A stretch of DNA of 64,000 bases from Geobacteraceae bacterium (GCA_009773645.1 WSYB01000018.1:117452-181451), one strand, 5' to 3'. Shown: positions 40,677 to 50,166, counted from the first letter of the stretch. Notes: a model not told the origin generated them from the sequence alone. Numbers and translations are program-made.

Positions 40677-43430
40677 ATGGCACGACCAGACTATTACGAC
40701 GCTCCCGAATGCGAAACCCACGATGCGGGCGCCCCCAAGTTCTGCAAGAAATCGGAACCGGGGGAGGGGACGGAACGCTCCTGCGCCTACGACGGTGCCC
40801 GGGTGGTCCTCATGCCGATCACCGATGTGATCCACCTGGTCCACGGCCCCATTGCCTGCGCCGGCAACTCATGGGACAACCGGGGTGCCCGTTCCAGCGA
40901 CTCCCAGCTCTATCGCCGCGGCTTCACCACCGAAATGCTGGAAAACGACGTGGTGTTCGGCGGGGAGAAAAAGCTTTACAAGGCGATCCTGGAGCTGGCC
41001 GAACGCTACAGTCCGAAGGCGATCTTCGTCTATGCCACCTGCGTGACCGCCATGACCGGCGACGACGTAGAGGCGGTCTGCAAGGCGGCGCAGGAAAAGG
41101 TTTCAATGCCGATTATCCCGGTGAATACCCCCGGCTTCATCGGCGACAAGAACATCGGCAACCGCCTGGCCGGCGAGGTGCTGTTCAAGTACGTCATCGG
41201 CACCGCCGAGCCGGAATACACCACCGACTACGACATAAATTTGATCGGGGAATACAACATCGCCGGTGACCTGTGGGGGATGCTCCCCCTGTTCGACCGG
41301 CTCGGCATCCGTATTCTTTCCTGCTTCAGCGGCGACGCCAAGTTCGAGGACCTTCGCTACGCCCACCGGGCCAAGCTGAACGTCATCATCTGCTCCAAGT
41401 CCCTCACCAACCTGGCGAAGAAGATGCAGAAGACTTACGGCATGCCCTACCTGGAGGAGTCGTTCTACGGCATGACCGATACGGCCAAGGGGCTGCGGGA
41501 CATCGCCCGCGCCCTGGACCTGGCGGTGAACGGCCTGGAGAAGACCGTCATGCAGGAGCGGGTGGAGCGGCTCATCGAGGAAGAGGAAGCGAAATGCCGG
41601 GAACGGATCGCTCCCTACCGTGCCCGGCTGGAAGGGAAACGGTCGGTGCTCTTCACCGGCGGGGTGAAGACCTGGTCCATGGTCAACGCCTTGCGGGAAC
41701 TGGGGGTGGAGATCCTCGCCGCCGGGACCCAGAACTCGACACTGGAAGACTTCTACCGGATGAAGGCTCTCATGCACAAGGACGCCCGGATCATCGAGGA
41801 CACCAGCACCGCCGGGCTTCTGGCGGTCATGTACGAGAAGATGCCGGACCTGATCGTGGCCGGCGGAAAGACCAAGTTCCTGGCGCTCAAGACCAAGACG
41901 CCCTTCCTCGACATCAACCATGGCCGCTCCCATCCCTACGCCGGCTATGAGGGAATGGTCACCTTCGCCAAACAGCTGGACCTGACGGTCAATAACCCCA
42001 TCTGGCCGGTCTTGAACGCCAAGGCGCCGTGGGAGAAGAACGCGGGAGAGCTGGCGACCGATGTGGCTGCCGCGGCAAGACACGCCGAGGCGTTCCTGGC
42101 CGAAGACCTCTCCGTCTCCCGGGTGAAGGTGTCCGTAAAGCAGGCGACGGTCAATCCGCAGAAAAATTCTCCCGCATTGGGCGCTACGTTGGCGTACCTC
42201 GGCATCGACCGGATGCTCGGCCTGCTCCATGGCGCCCAGGGATGCTCCACATTCATCCGTCTCCAGCTGTCGCGGCACTTCAAGGAGTCCATTGCCCTCA
42301 ACTCGACGGCCATGAGTGAGGATACCGCCATCTTCGGCGGCTGGGAAAACCTGAAAAAGGGAATCAAACGGGTCATCGACAAGTTTCACCCCGAAGTCGT
42401 GGGCGTCATGACCTCAGGTCTGACCGAGACCATGGGAGACGACGTCCGGAGCGCCATCGTCCACTTCCGCCAGGAAAACCCGGAATATGCGGAGATCCCC
42501 GTCATCCATGCAGCGACCCCCGATTACTGCGGCTCCATGCAGGAAGGGTACGCAGCGGCGGTGGAGGCGATCGTTTCCACCCTCCCTGCGGGGGAAGGGA
42601 TCATCCCCGACCAGGTGAATTTTCTCCCCGGTTGCCATCTGACTCCCGCGGACGTGGAGGAGGTGAAGGAGATCATCGAATCCTTCGGCCTCACTCCCCT
42701 GACCATTCCGGATATCTCCAACGCCCTGGACGGGCACATCGACGACGAGGTGTCACCCCTCTCCACCGGCGGCATTACGGTGGATGAAATCCGTAATGCC
42801 GCCCGGAGCAGCGCTACCATCTATATCGGTGACTCCCTGGCCAAGGCTGCCTTGAAGCTCAAGGAGTCCTTCGGCATACCGGCCTATGGGTTCACCTCTG
42901 CCACCGGTCTGGCCGAGGTTGACCAATTGATGGAAACCCTTTCATCGATTTCCGGCCGGCCGATCCCCGAGAAGCATCGCCGCTGGCGTTCGCGGCTCAT
43001 GGATGCCATGGTGGACAGCCACTATCAGTTCGGTGCCAAGAAGGCGGCCATCGCCCTGGAGGCGGACAACCTCAAGACCATTGCCCGTTTTCTCCACGGC
43101 ATGGGGTGCGAGGTGCAGGCTGCCGTCTCGGCAACGCGGACCCGTGGGCTGGACGGACTGCCGAGCGAAAAGGTCTTTGTCGGTGACTTGGAGGACCTGG
43201 AAGATGCGGCGAAAGGTGCCGATCTCCTGGTGGCCAACAGCAACGGCCGTCAGGCAGCCGGCAAGCTGGGTATCAAGGCCCATCTCAGGGCAGGGTTGCC
43301 GGTTTTCGACCGGCTCGGAGCCCACCACAAGATGTGGGTCGGCTACCGGGGGACTCTGAACCTCCTGTTCGAGACGGCAAATATTTTCCAGGCGAACGCC
43401 AAGGAAGCGCAGAAACTGGCGCATAATTAA
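40677..43430 (+). CDS. nifEN: Fused nitrogenase cofactor scaffold NifE-NifN
   Basis: 917 residues joining NifE (about 1-470) and NifN (about 480-917) in one chain. The NifE half has cluster-ligand Cys residues in SCAYDGARV, HGPIACAGNSW and YATCVTAMTGDD; the NifN half begins VSVKQATVNPQKNSPALGAT and includes HGAQGCSTF. The scaffold receives NifB-co and matures it to FeMo-cofactor. The fusion is known in several Geobacter. Start ATG 40677; weak ribosome site. Confidence 0.97.
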   Translation: MARPDYYDAPECETHDAGAPKFCKKSEPGEGTERSCAYDGARVVLMPITDVIHLVHGPIACAGNSWDNRGARSSDSQLYRRGFTTEMLENDVVFGGEKKLYKAILELAERYSPKAIFVYATCVTAMTGDDVEAVCKAAQEKVSMPIIPVNTPGFIGDKNIGNRLAGEVLFKYVIGTAEPEYTTDYDINLIGEYNIAGDLWGMLPLFDRLGIRILSCFSGDAKFEDLRYAHRAKLNVIICSKSLTNLAKKMQKTYGMPYLEESFYGMTDTAKGLRDIARALDLAVNGLEKTVMQERVERLIEEEEAKCRERIAPYRARLEGKRSVLFTGGVKTWSMVNALRELGVEILAAGTQNSTLEDFYRMKALMHKDARIIEDTSTAGLLAVMYEKMPDLIVAGGKTKFLALKTKTPFLDINHGRSHPYAGYEGMVTFAKQLDLTVNNPIWPVLNAKAPWEKNAGELATDVAAAARHAEAFLAEDLSVSRVKVSVKQATVNPQKNSPALGATLAYLGIDRMLGLLHGAQGCSTFIRLQLSRHFKESIALNSTAMSEDTAIFGGWENLKKGIKRVIDKFHPEVVGVMTSGLTETMGDDVRSAIVHFRQENPEYAEIPVIHAATPDYCGSMQEGYAAAVEAIVSTLPAGEGIIPDQVNFLPGCHLTPADVEEVKEIIESFGLTPLTIPDISNALDGHIDDEVSPLSTGGITVDEIRNAARSSATIYIGDSLAKAALKLKESFGIPAYGFTSATGLAEVDQLMETLSSISGRPIPEKHRRWRSRLMDAMVDSHYQFGAKKAAIALEADNLKTIARFLHGMGCEVQAAVSATRTRGLDGLPSEKVFVGDLEDLEDAAKGADLLVANSNGRQAAGKLGIKAHLRAGLPVFDRLGAHHKMWVGYRGTLNLLFETANIFQANAKEAQKLAHN

Positions 43431-43441
43431 ACGGGATTATT

Positions 43442-43615
43442 GCCACGGAGTCACAGAGACACAGAGGAAGACTCATGACAGAATTAACAAGATAGACAGG
43501 GTAAGTAGGAAAGTAGGAAAATACTCAATGACAAAAGTGCCAGGGTTCTAACCCATTCTATTCTGTTTGTTAGATCAGATTCTTGATTTTCTCCGTGTCT
43601 CTGTGGCTCTGTGGC
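43442..43615. repeat. MITE-like element with 8-bp periodic inverted ends (copy C)
   Basis: Left end CCACGGAG, TCACAGAG, ACACAGAG; right end TTCTCCGTGTCTCTGTGG then CTCTGTGGC. It lies between nifEN and nifX. Confidence 0.85.
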
Positions 43616-43635
43616 AAAAATGAAAGGTGGTACCT

Positions 43636-44022
43636 ATGAAAGTTGCATTCACAAGCAAGACCGGTGAAATGATCGACCAGCACTTCGGTATGTCCGATAG
43701 CTTCAGGGTCTGGGAGATCGGGCCTGACGAAGCGCGTTACGTGGAGACCCTGACCGTGGGAAGTCATGGTGACGACGAGGAGGACAAGATCGGGGCACGG
43801 GCGGATCTGCTCAAGGATTGCGCCATCGTCTACACCATGCAGATCGGCGGGCCGGCGGCGGCCAAGCTGGTGGCGCGGAAGATCCACCCCATGAAGACCA
43901 CTGCCGTGGTTCCTGTCGCGGAGATAGTCGGCAAGCTGCAGGAAGTGCTCAGGGGGACCCCCCCGCCGTGGCTCAGAAAGGCGATGCACAAAGACCAGGC
44001 GGTGTCATTTCTGGACGAATAA
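43636..44022 (+). CDS. nifX: NifX-type FeMo-cofactor carrier
   Basis: A 128-residue NifX/NafY-like domain: VAFTSKTGEMIDQHFGMSDS, then VYTMQIGGPAAAKLV. It binds NifB-co or FeMo-co precursor during transfer. ATG at 43636 follows GGTGG. It is the first gene after nifEN. Confidence 0.85.
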   Translation: MKVAFTSKTGEMIDQHFGMSDSFRVWEIGPDEARYVETLTVGSHGDDEEDKIGARADLLKDCAIVYTMQIGGPAAAKLVARKIHPMKTTAVVPVAEIVGKLQEVLRGTPPPWLRKAMHKDQAVSFLDE

Positions 44023-44027
44023 CCACA

Positions 44028-44097
44028 GGGACTCGGGACTTGGGACCAGTGACCGGTTTCAAGGTTTTCTGATCCCCGTTCCCCATTCCCTGATCCC
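44028..44097. repeat. 7-bp periodic array (GGGACTC type), hairpin
   Basis: Ten heptamers: GGGACTC, GGGACTT, GGGACCA, GTGACCG, GTTTCAA, GGTTTTC, TGATCCC, CGTTCCC, CATTCCC, TGATCCC. The right half is the approximate complement of the left. Confidence 0.85.
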
Positions 44098-44117
44098 TAA
44101 ACATAAAGGAGAGAATC

Positions 44118-44381
44118 ATGGCGTACATTACAGGACTGAGAAGAGACAAGACCGAATACACCCCCCAGTTCATCAATGCGATCGACGAGGAGACCTGCAT
44201 CGGCTGCGGCCGCTGTTACAAGGTCTGCGTTCACGACGTGCTCGCATACGAAGAGCTTGACGAGGACGATTCAGCCAAGATGTTCATGAAGGTCGCCAAC
44301 CCCGGCAACTGCATCGGCTGCCAGGCCTGCGGCCGGACCTGTTCGAAGAAATGCTTCTCGTTCGAGCCGGTCGTGCTTTAA
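44118..44381 (+). CDS. Nif-specific ferredoxin (ferredoxin III type)
   Basis: An 87-residue 2[4Fe-4S] ferredoxin: ETCIGCGRCYKVCVHDVL and GNCIGCQACGRTCSKKCF provide the two clusters. This form (nif-associated ferredoxin III) donates electrons to nitrogenase or to NifB/NifEN assembly. AAGGAG precedes the ATG. Confidence 0.92.
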   Translation: MAYITGLRRDKTEYTPQFINAIDEETCIGCGRCYKVCVHDVLAYEELDEDDSAKMFMKVANPGNCIGCQACGRTCSKKCFSFEPVVL

Positions 44382-44385
44382 AACT

Positions 44386-44448
44386 GTGAAGGGTGAAGTG
44401 TGAAAGGTGAATTGACAGCACTTTTCACACTTCACTATTCACATTTAA
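44386..44448. repeat. 7-bp periodic array (GTGAAGG type), hairpin
   Basis: Nine heptamers: GTGAAGG, GTGAAGT, GTGAAAG, GTGAATT, GACAGCA, CTTTTCA, CACTTCA, CTATTCA, CATTTAA. Left GTGAA units complement right TTCAC phases. Confidence 0.85.
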
Positions 44449-44460
44449 CGGAGGTTTGCT

Positions 44461-44790
44461 ATGCTCATCGCTGTAGCATCCAAGGACGGAAAAGAGATCA
44501 ACCAGCACTTCGGCCATGCGGAGCGGTTCCTCATCTATGATGTGGACGGTGCCGATGCCAAGCTGGTGGACGAGAAGATGGTGGAGCGCTACTGCTCCTA
44601 TGATCAGGACCATCCGCTGCGGGCCCACCTGCTGGCGGCAATCGCCGGGGCACTGAAGGAGTGCCGCGCCGTGGTCTGCGCCCAGATCGGCCAGGGGCCG
44701 CAGATGGAGATGGAACGGCTCGGCGTCGACACCTTCGTGGCGGACGGGCCGATCAAGGCGACACTGGTGGAATTGGCAAAGCTGCTTTGA
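44461..44790 (+). CDS. FeMo-cofactor-binding domain protein (like the NifB C-terminal domain)
   Basis: A 109-residue NifX/NifB-C-type domain: IAVASKDGKEINQHFGHAER and VVCAQIGQGPQMEME. The radical SAM NifB in this window lacks such a C-terminal domain, so this stand-alone protein may take that part in trans. Confidence 0.88.
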   Translation: MLIAVASKDGKEINQHFGHAERFLIYDVDGADAKLVDEKMVERYCSYDQDHPLRAHLLAAIAGALKECRAVVCAQIGQGPQMEMERLGVDTFVADGPIKATLVELAKLL

Positions 44791-44796
44791 ACGATC

Positions 44797-44887
44797 GAGG
44801 AACGAGGCACGGGGAGCGAGGAATGAGGCACGGGGAGCGAGGTGCTATAACGATTTCCCCATGCCTCGAACCCATGACCTCGCTCCT
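44797..44887. repeat. 7-bp periodic array (GAGGAAC type), hairpin
   Basis: Thirteen heptamers, including the ordered set GAGGAAC/GAGGCAC/GGGGAGC twice, then CATGCCT, CGAACCC, ATGACCT, CGCTCCT. A higher-order 21-bp repeat lies on the 7-bp period. Confidence 0.88.
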
Positions 44888-44913
44888 GAAGTTCATACAA
44901 CGAGGTATGACCC

Positions 44914-45714
44914 ATGAGCAACAATTCATCATTTAACCACTGCAACCTTCCCCCCTGGGTCATTGCCTCGCGCCATTTCAGCGATCATCCCCACCCCCTG
45001 GAAATTCAGGGGGTGCGCGCCGCCAACCGCTTCCTGTTCCAGAAGCTCGACACCATCACCACGGCCTGCGAGCGGGCTCTGGTCTTCAATGATTACATGT
45101 CGGTAAAATTCCAGCTCCACCAATGGGAGAGCCAGGCAACCGCCACGGCTCGCAAGAGCATCAAAAACAGCTACCTCCGCTTTCTTCGCGGCTGGATGAT
45201 GGATTCCAATTCCATCGAGGGAGCGGTACTCAAGGGATGGGTGGAAAGCCGCATGGGGCTTCCTCCCACGTTCCACAAGGTCGGCATTCCCGGCATCCAT
45301 GCCGAAGAGTACATGGTCTATGCCATGGACCGAACCAAGGGGAGCGCGAGGACCAATGCCATCAACTCCCAGCTCGACCTTCTCTTTGAATACTGCCAGT
45401 ACGAGCTGGCCCGAGCCATGTCCGACGACGACCGGATCAGGCTCTTCCGCGGCACCAATGACGCCAATGACCACGAAGTGGTGGAGATGCTCGGTAAACG
45501 GGAACAGATCGTCCGGTTGAACAACCTGGTTTCGTTCACCTCGGACGAGGAGCGGGCCTGGGAGTTCGGGGACACGGTCTGGGAGGTGTGGGTTCCCCTC
45601 TCCAAGATATTTTTCTTCAATGACCTTCTTCCCAACAGCATTCTCAAGGGGGAAGGGGAGTTCATGGTCATCGGCGGGGAGTACCGGGTGCGGCGGGTGA
45701 TGTGCACCATGTGA
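44914..45714 (+). CDS. draT: NAD(+)-dinitrogen-reductase ADP-ribosyltransferase DraT
   Basis: A 266-residue DraT that ADP-ribosylates the NifH surface Arg (Arg99 here) when fixed nitrogen is plentiful or energy falls. Family landmarks are CNLPPWVIASRHF, SIEGAVLKGWVESR, RLFRGTNDANDHEV and NLVSFTSDEERAWEFGD. Last gene of the nifEN unit, 123 bp after the FeMo-co domain gene, with its own terminator. The DraG partner is encoded 6.7 kb away on the other strand. Confidence 0.95.
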   Translation: MSNNSSFNHCNLPPWVIASRHFSDHPHPLEIQGVRAANRFLFQKLDTITTACERALVFNDYMSVKFQLHQWESQATATARKSIKNSYLRFLRGWMMDSNSIEGAVLKGWVESRMGLPPTFHKVGIPGIHAEEYMVYAMDRTKGSARTNAINSQLDLLFEYCQYELARAMSDDDRIRLFRGTNDANDHEVVEMLGKREQIVRLNNLVSFTSDEERAWEFGDTVWEVWVPLSKIFFFNDLLPNSILKGEGEFMVIGGEYRVRRVMCTM

Positions 45715-45754
45715 TCATCGGCTGCAGGGAATGCGGTGAGGTCGCGGAAATATA

Positions 45755-45796
45755 AAAGGCACCGGCAGTGTAATCCCTGCCGGTGCCTTTATATTT
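45755..45796 (+). terminator. Intrinsic terminator after draT
   Basis: AAAGGCACCGGCAG and CTGCCGGTGCCTTTAT form a strong hairpin about 40 bp after the stop codon. Confidence 0.85.
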
Positions 45797-45834
45797 CATG
45801 GAGCTGTCGGGGAGGATTCATTGTTATTTCGTGT

Positions 45835-45861
45835 TCAAGTTTTCCTGGTGAGTGTCGATAC
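45835..45861 (+). promoter_or_regulatory. Sigma-28 (FliA) promoter candidate
   Basis: TCAAGTTT-N11-GTCGATAC matches the FliA consensus TAAAGTTT-N11-GCCGATAA with three changes, 60 bp ahead of the Cache-chemoreceptor operon. Motility-class control is expected for chemoreceptors. Confidence 0.65.
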
Positions 45862-45876
45862 ATGAAAAAGTTGCTA

Positions 45877-45891
45877 TGACCATTATGGTCA
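45877..45891. promoter_or_regulatory. Palindrome in the Cache/MCP leader
   Basis: TGACCATTATGGTCA is a perfect 15-bp palindrome just after the sigma-28-like promoter, suitable as a dimeric repressor site. Its core also occurs at 3228. Confidence 0.4.
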
Positions 45892-45921
45892 ATACTACCA
45901 GGAACGTAGGGAGGAACAAGC

Positions 45922-46380
45922 ATGAGAAAGTCACTGGTTGCGCTTTTGGGAACTGTCGTTGTCTGCCTTGCACTGAATATCTCCGTGGCACGGGCCGATC
46001 AAAAGGAGGATGCTGTCAAGATGGTGAAGGAGGCAGCGGCGTTCTACAAGGCGAACGGCCTGGAAAAAGCCCTTGACGCGCTCAACGACCCCAAAGGGCC
46101 GTTTGTGAAGGGAGCGCTCTATGTATTTGCCTTCGATGCAAATGGTATCTTGCTTGCCAACGCAACGGCGCCCGACAAGGTTGGCCAGAATCTGCTGGAA
46201 GTGCCCGATTCCAAAGGGAAGAAATTCCGCAAGGAAATCGTCGAGTTGGCGAAAAAAGAGGGGACGGGTTGGGTCGATTACACGATCCTGAACCCCAAGA
46301 ACAAGACGGAAGAGCAGAAAACCTCCTATGTTGAGATGGCCGGCGAACTGATTCTCGGTTGCGGCATATACAAAAAATAG
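45922..46380 (+). CDS. Periplasmic single Cache-domain protein
   Basis: A 152-residue exported protein: signal peptide (1-25, ends ARADQ) and one Cache_2-type domain (about 30-150; FVKGALYVFAFDANG, ANATAPDKVGQNLL, GTGWVDYTILNPKNK, LILGCGIYKK). It binds small ligands outside the membrane. The chemoreceptor gene begins 9 bp later; a separate Cache sensor may feed this receptor, which has no Cache domain of its own. Confidence 0.88.
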   Translation: MRKSLVALLGTVVVCLALNISVARADQKEDAVKMVKEAAAFYKANGLEKALDALNDPKGPFVKGALYVFAFDANGILLANATAPDKVGQNLLEVPDSKGKKFRKEIVELAKKEGTGWVDYTILNPKNKTEEQKTSYVEMAGELILGCGIYKK

Positions 46381-46389
46381 GAGATAGAC

Positions 46390-48852
46390 ATGAAGGCTCG
46401 ATCCTGGCTTTACACGAGCGCGGCCGTCATGCTGATCGGCCTTGCCGTGCTGGCGTTCGTCAGTATCTATTCGATCTACGATATCCGCAGCATCATCGCC
46501 CAGCTCACCGACCGCTCCACACCCCTCCAAATCAAGACCACGGAGCTGCAGCGCTCCATCGAGTCGCTTACCGGGGTGCTGCTCCGTCTCGGGGTCGCCA
46601 CCGACAAGCGGGAAGTGGCTGAGTTGGCGGCTGCCGCTGACGATCGTCTGAAGAACCTCAAGTCCGCCCTGGACGGCATCAAGGCGCTAGATGCCGCCCA
46701 GGGGGGCTCCATAGACGTTACGGTCATCGATAAGGTCTATGAGGATGTGAAGAATGCCACCCAGGCGCGCATCGAAAGTCTCGGTAATTTCCAGGAGGAG
46801 TCGCGGAAAGTCGAGGCGGACATCCAAAATGTGGAGCGGGTTCTGGCGGGCGTGCGGCGTGACATGCAGAACCTTACGGCGACAAGCTCCAAAACGGTCG
46901 CCAACTCATTCACGTCGTCCACCCAGATGGTTTCCGCCGCGCAACAGGTCAAGGATCTCGTCATCAAGCTGAAAGATGTGCAGGTTGTGCTGAAGGATAT
47001 CGAAATGGCCAAGAGCACGCCTGAGATCCTGGCCAACAAATCGAAGATGAAGAATACGGTGACGTCGATTCAGGAAATCAACGTCAACGACGAATCGGTG
47101 GCAACCGTCAAAAAGGCAGTCAGCGAGATATACCAGCAGTTCACCAGGCCCGAAACCGGCCTTGTGGCATTGAAACAGGCAGCCTTGGCAGGAAAGGATA
47201 CCGGAGGGAAGTTCGCGGAAGAGAAGCGCCAGATCAGCAACGATCTGATGGAGCTTTCCATAAGCCTTAATGCCGCGACGGCCCGCATCGAGAAGCGTGT
47301 CGAGCAGAACCGCAAGGACGTGGAAGGGGTGCTGGCTTCAAGCCAGCGTATTTCAGGCATCGATGCGGCGGTAAACGGCATTATGCTCGGCGCCAAGACT
47401 CTGGGCGCCAAAGTGCGTTCGCTCATGTTGAGTGAAACGGGCAAGGATGCCAATGCCGCCGCTGCCGAGATACGGTTGGTCTTCAACCAGATTACCCGGA
47501 ATGCGGCCTTGGCCCGCAGAGAGCTGACCCAGATCAAACAGTCCGCCGCGCTGAAGAACATCGACGCGGCCACCGCTTCCGTCCGTGGCGCGGAGGTGTC
47601 GGCGGACAGAATCATTGCTGCCCAGCTCAAGATCATAGAGAGCAACGACAAGGCGAAGCAGGCTCTCGCTATGGTAAAAGACGCGGCGAATCGCGAGCTG
47701 AAAACCGGCGAGGAACTGGTACGCAGCACCGCCGCCGGGCAGAAACAGATGGTTGAGAAGACCAATGCCGCTGCCCAGAAGATGACGGCAACCATCATCA
47801 CCCTCTCCATCATCATCGCCATACTGTCGGCCATTCCCCTGTGGTACACCATTATCCGCATCACCAGATCACTTGCCGGGGTGACAACCATGGTCCGCGA
47901 CATTGCCGAAGGGGAGGGGGACTTGACCAAACGCCTCGACGAGAGCGGAAAGGATGAGTTTGCCGAACTGGCCCACTGGTTCAACCAGTTTGTCGGCAAG
48001 CTGCATACGACCGTGGTCACCATTTCTTCCAGGGCTTCGGATGTATCGGTGGCCGCGGACGGGCTGTCGGAGCTCTCGACGAAAATGGTGTCCACCACAA
48101 GCCGGCTGGCACAGGAGGCCGACGGCATTGCCACATCCAGCGAGGAGATGTCGGCCACATCCCTCGATATCGCCCACAACTGCCAGGTCGCCGCGGAAAA
48201 TGCCGCCGGAGCGGCGGAAATGACGGTAACCGGACGGGGCGTCATGGACAGCACCGTGTCCACCATGCGCAAGGTCGCCGAAGAGGTAGTGCAGACCTCC
48301 GACGTCGTCAACAGGCTCGGCGCGTCGACTGACCAGATTGCGGCAATCATCACCTCCATCGAGGATATCGCCGATCAGACCAACCTGCTGGCGCTCAATG
48401 CGGCGATTGAGGCCGCCCGGGCAGGCGACCAGGGACGCGGTTTCGCTGTCGTCGCCGATGAGGTGCGCGGACTGGCGGAGCGCTGTTCCGTCTCGGCCCA
48501 TGAAATCAAGCAGATCATCAGGTCAGTGCTTGATGAAACCGGTTCGGCAGTGCACGGCATGCAGCGGAGTGTGGCGGAGGTCAAATCCGGCGTAGCCGTC
48601 GCTGAAGAAGCGATGCAGACCATGGACACGATCATCGGCAGGATCGACGCGGTTTCGACGCAGGTAGGCCAGATAGCGACCGCCTCGGAACAACAGAGCG
48701 CCACCACCAACCAGATCACCCAATCGATCGCAAGCATCAGTCACTTGGCGGCGGAGGATTCCGACAGTTCCCGGAACGTGTCCGAATCTGCCGGTCAACT
48801 CGACGATCTGGCAGAAGAACTGTCCGTCCTCATGGGGCGGTTCAAAACCTGA
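46390..48852 (+). CDS. Methyl-accepting chemotaxis protein
   Basis: An 820-residue chemoreceptor: first membrane helix about 7-29, a long helical periplasmic region (about 30-464), second membrane helix about 465-487 (TATIITLSIIIAILSAI), HAMP (about 488-545) and signalling domain with the tip at about 657-700 (DQTNLLALNAAIEAARAG). The periplasmic part shows no Cache or PAS signature. AGGAG precedes the ATG. Confidence 0.94.
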   Translation: MKARSWLYTSAAVMLIGLAVLAFVSIYSIYDIRSIIAQLTDRSTPLQIKTTELQRSIESLTGVLLRLGVATDKREVAELAAAADDRLKNLKSALDGIKALDAAQGGSIDVTVIDKVYEDVKNATQARIESLGNFQEESRKVEADIQNVERVLAGVRRDMQNLTATSSKTVANSFTSSTQMVSAAQQVKDLVIKLKDVQVVLKDIEMAKSTPEILANKSKMKNTVTSIQEINVNDESVATVKKAVSEIYQQFTRPETGLVALKQAALAGKDTGGKFAEEKRQISNDLMELSISLNAATARIEKRVEQNRKDVEGVLASSQRISGIDAAVNGIMLGAKTLGAKVRSLMLSETGKDANAAAAEIRLVFNQITRNAALARRELTQIKQSAALKNIDAATASVRGAEVSADRIIAAQLKIIESNDKAKQALAMVKDAANRELKTGEELVRSTAAGQKQMVEKTNAAAQKMTATIITLSIIIAILSAIPLWYTIIRITRSLAGVTTMVRDIAEGEGDLTKRLDESGKDEFAELAHWFNQFVGKLHTTVVTISSRASDVSVAADGLSELSTKMVSTTSRLAQEADGIATSSEEMSATSLDIAHNCQVAAENAAGAAEMTVTGRGVMDSTVSTMRKVAEEVVQTSDVVNRLGASTDQIAAIITSIEDIADQTNLLALNAAIEAARAGDQGRGFAVVADEVRGLAERCSVSAHEIKQIIRSVLDETGSAVHGMQRSVAEVKSGVAVAEEAMQTMDTIIGRIDAVSTQVGQIATASEQQSATTNQITQSIASISHLAAEDSDSSRNVSESAGQLDDLAEELSVLMGRFKT

Positions 48853-48987
48853 TCATTCTCCAGTGAAAGTTTTTTTCCACGGCAGGCCCCCTCTTCCGAG
48901 AAGGGGCCTATGTGCATGATCTGTGCGCAAACGCCTTTCGACAACGTCTCAAAGTGGACGTCGGAATAAATATTCACTTGCCAACAC

Positions 48988-49018
48988 AGTAGTATAAATA
49001 TATACTAAAAATATATAT
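48988..49018. promoter_or_regulatory. AT-rich palindromic operator candidate of vapBC
   Basis: AGTATAAATATATACT is a near-palindrome followed by AAAATATATATT, just ahead of vapB. AbrB-type antitoxins bind such sites to repress their own operon. Confidence 0.45.
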
Positions 49019-49035
49019 TAATCCGGAGGCTGATC

Positions 49036-49263
49036 ATGAAAACTGCAAAGATATTTCAAAATGGACAAAGCCAGGCAGTCAGGCTTCCCAAAGAGTTTCG
49101 CTTCGACGACAGTGAGGTGTTCATCAAGAAGAGTGGAAACATTGTCCAGTTGATTCCTCGTACCGATTCGTGGAATTCACTATTCGGCAGCCTCAAAAAG
49201 TTTTCCCGTGATTTCATGGTTGAACGCATACAACCCGAACTGGACAAGCGGGAGAGTTTCTGA
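49036..49263 (+). CDS. vapB: VapB antitoxin (AbrB/SpoVT type)
   Basis: A 75-residue antitoxin. KTAKIFQNGQSQAVRLPKEFRF is the AbrB/VagC-like swapped-hairpin DNA-binding domain; the C-terminal half (FSRDFMVERIQPELDKRES) binds the toxin. Its stop overlaps the VapC start by one base. The gene is AT-richer than its neighbours, suggesting transfer. Confidence 0.92.
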   Translation: MKTAKIFQNGQSQAVRLPKEFRFDDSEVFIKKSGNIVQLIPRTDSWNSLFGSLKKFSRDFMVERIQPELDKRESF

Positions 49264-49664
49264 TGAAGCTGATGCTCGACACCAATATCTGTATTTACAT
49301 CATCAAACAACGGCCGGCTGCCGTGCTCAAGCATTTTCTCGAATATCAGATTGGCGACATCGGCATTTCCTCAATTACCATTTCAGAATTGCGCTATGGA
49401 GTTGCCAAGAGTGCGCACCGAGAGAAAAATGCCAAAGCCCTTGATGAGTTTATTATCCCTTTGGAAGTTGTCTCTTTCGATGAAGAGGCAGCGCATGTTT
49501 ACGGTGACATTCGAGCAACTCTGGAAAAGGGAGGCACGCCAATTGGTGCCATGGATATGCTTATTGCTGCTCATGCAGTATCTTTAGGAATTCCCCTGGT
49601 AACCAACAACCCCCGCGAATTCGGACGTATCCCCGCCCTCAAAATTATCGATTGGACAGCCTAG
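49263..49664 (+). CDS. vapC: VapC toxin (PIN domain)
   Basis: A 133-residue PIN RNase: [42 protein letters not shown] and [18 protein letters not shown] contain the four acids and the typical VapC ending. This type often cleaves initiator tRNA. Its 3' end abuts the remains of a draG copy. Confidence 0.94.
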   Translation: MKLMLDTNICIYIIKQRPAAVLKHFLEYQIGDIGISSITISELRYGVAKSAHREKNAKALDEFIIPLEVVSFDEEAAHVYGDIRATLEKGGTPIGAMDMLIAAHAVSLGIPLVTNNPREFGRIPALKIIDWTA

Positions 49665-49985
49665 ATATTTTCTCAGCGAACGGTTCAGATCGCAGCAGCT
49701 TGGAATCTTCCCCCGCTGCCAGGTATGCAAGTTTCCGGGAGAGTTTGCCGATCTCGCCGGCAACCCGCTTGTCGAGACGCTTCAGCCAGCGTTGCGGGAT
49801 GCTGTCGATCCCGTAGTACGCCCCGGCCAGCCCGCCGATGATGGCGCCTGTGGTGTCCGCGTCCCCCGCTGGTTCACGGCCCTCACCACGCATTACTCAA
49901 AGTCGCGGCCCCGGAAGAAGAAGTGGCAGACCGTCTGGGAGGTGAGGGCGGCGTCGTGTGTACCGTGACTGAGGATGTGAAAACC
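49656..49985 (-). pseudogene. Decayed copy of a draG-like ADP-ribosylglycohydrolase gene
   Basis: In shifted minus-strand frames the bases read [15 protein letters not shown], then a stop in place of EC, then VVRAVNQ, then [19 protein letters not shown] and [13 protein letters not shown], matching residues in the C-terminal third of the intact draG at 52396. At least one stop and one frameshift break it, and the 5' two thirds are absent. Confidence 0.85.
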
Positions 49986-50087
49986 TTGAGCCGGCTTGAA
50001 TTAAGCGGGAGTGCTCCCTGAGAAGAATTTGCATTGACTTTGCCATGCTTATGGTTTAGCTTCGGCAAAAATTACATCTGCCGGACG

Positions 50088-50166
50088 ATAAACGACAATA
50101 CTAAACCATCCGCGAGGATGGGGCGGAAAGCCTACAGGGTCTCCATGAGACAGCCGGGTCGCCGAA
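50088..50166 (+). ncRNA. GEMM-I riboswitch, cyclic AMP-GMP-like (second copy)
   Basis: Nearly the same sequence as the copy at 17955: ACTAAACCATCCGCGAGGATGG, GGGCGGAAAGCC, GGGTCTCCATGAGACAGCC, GGGTCGCCGA, with compensatory changes in the first arm (CATCC/GGATG for CACCC/GGGTG). A -35-like TTGACT lies at 50034 with a weak -10. It precedes a secreted subtilisin-like protease. Confidence 0.88.

Noticed and set aside
48884-48909. AGGCCCC...GGGGCCT hairpin after the chemoreceptor gene
   Set aside because: No T tract follows on the plus strand, so termination is not supported.
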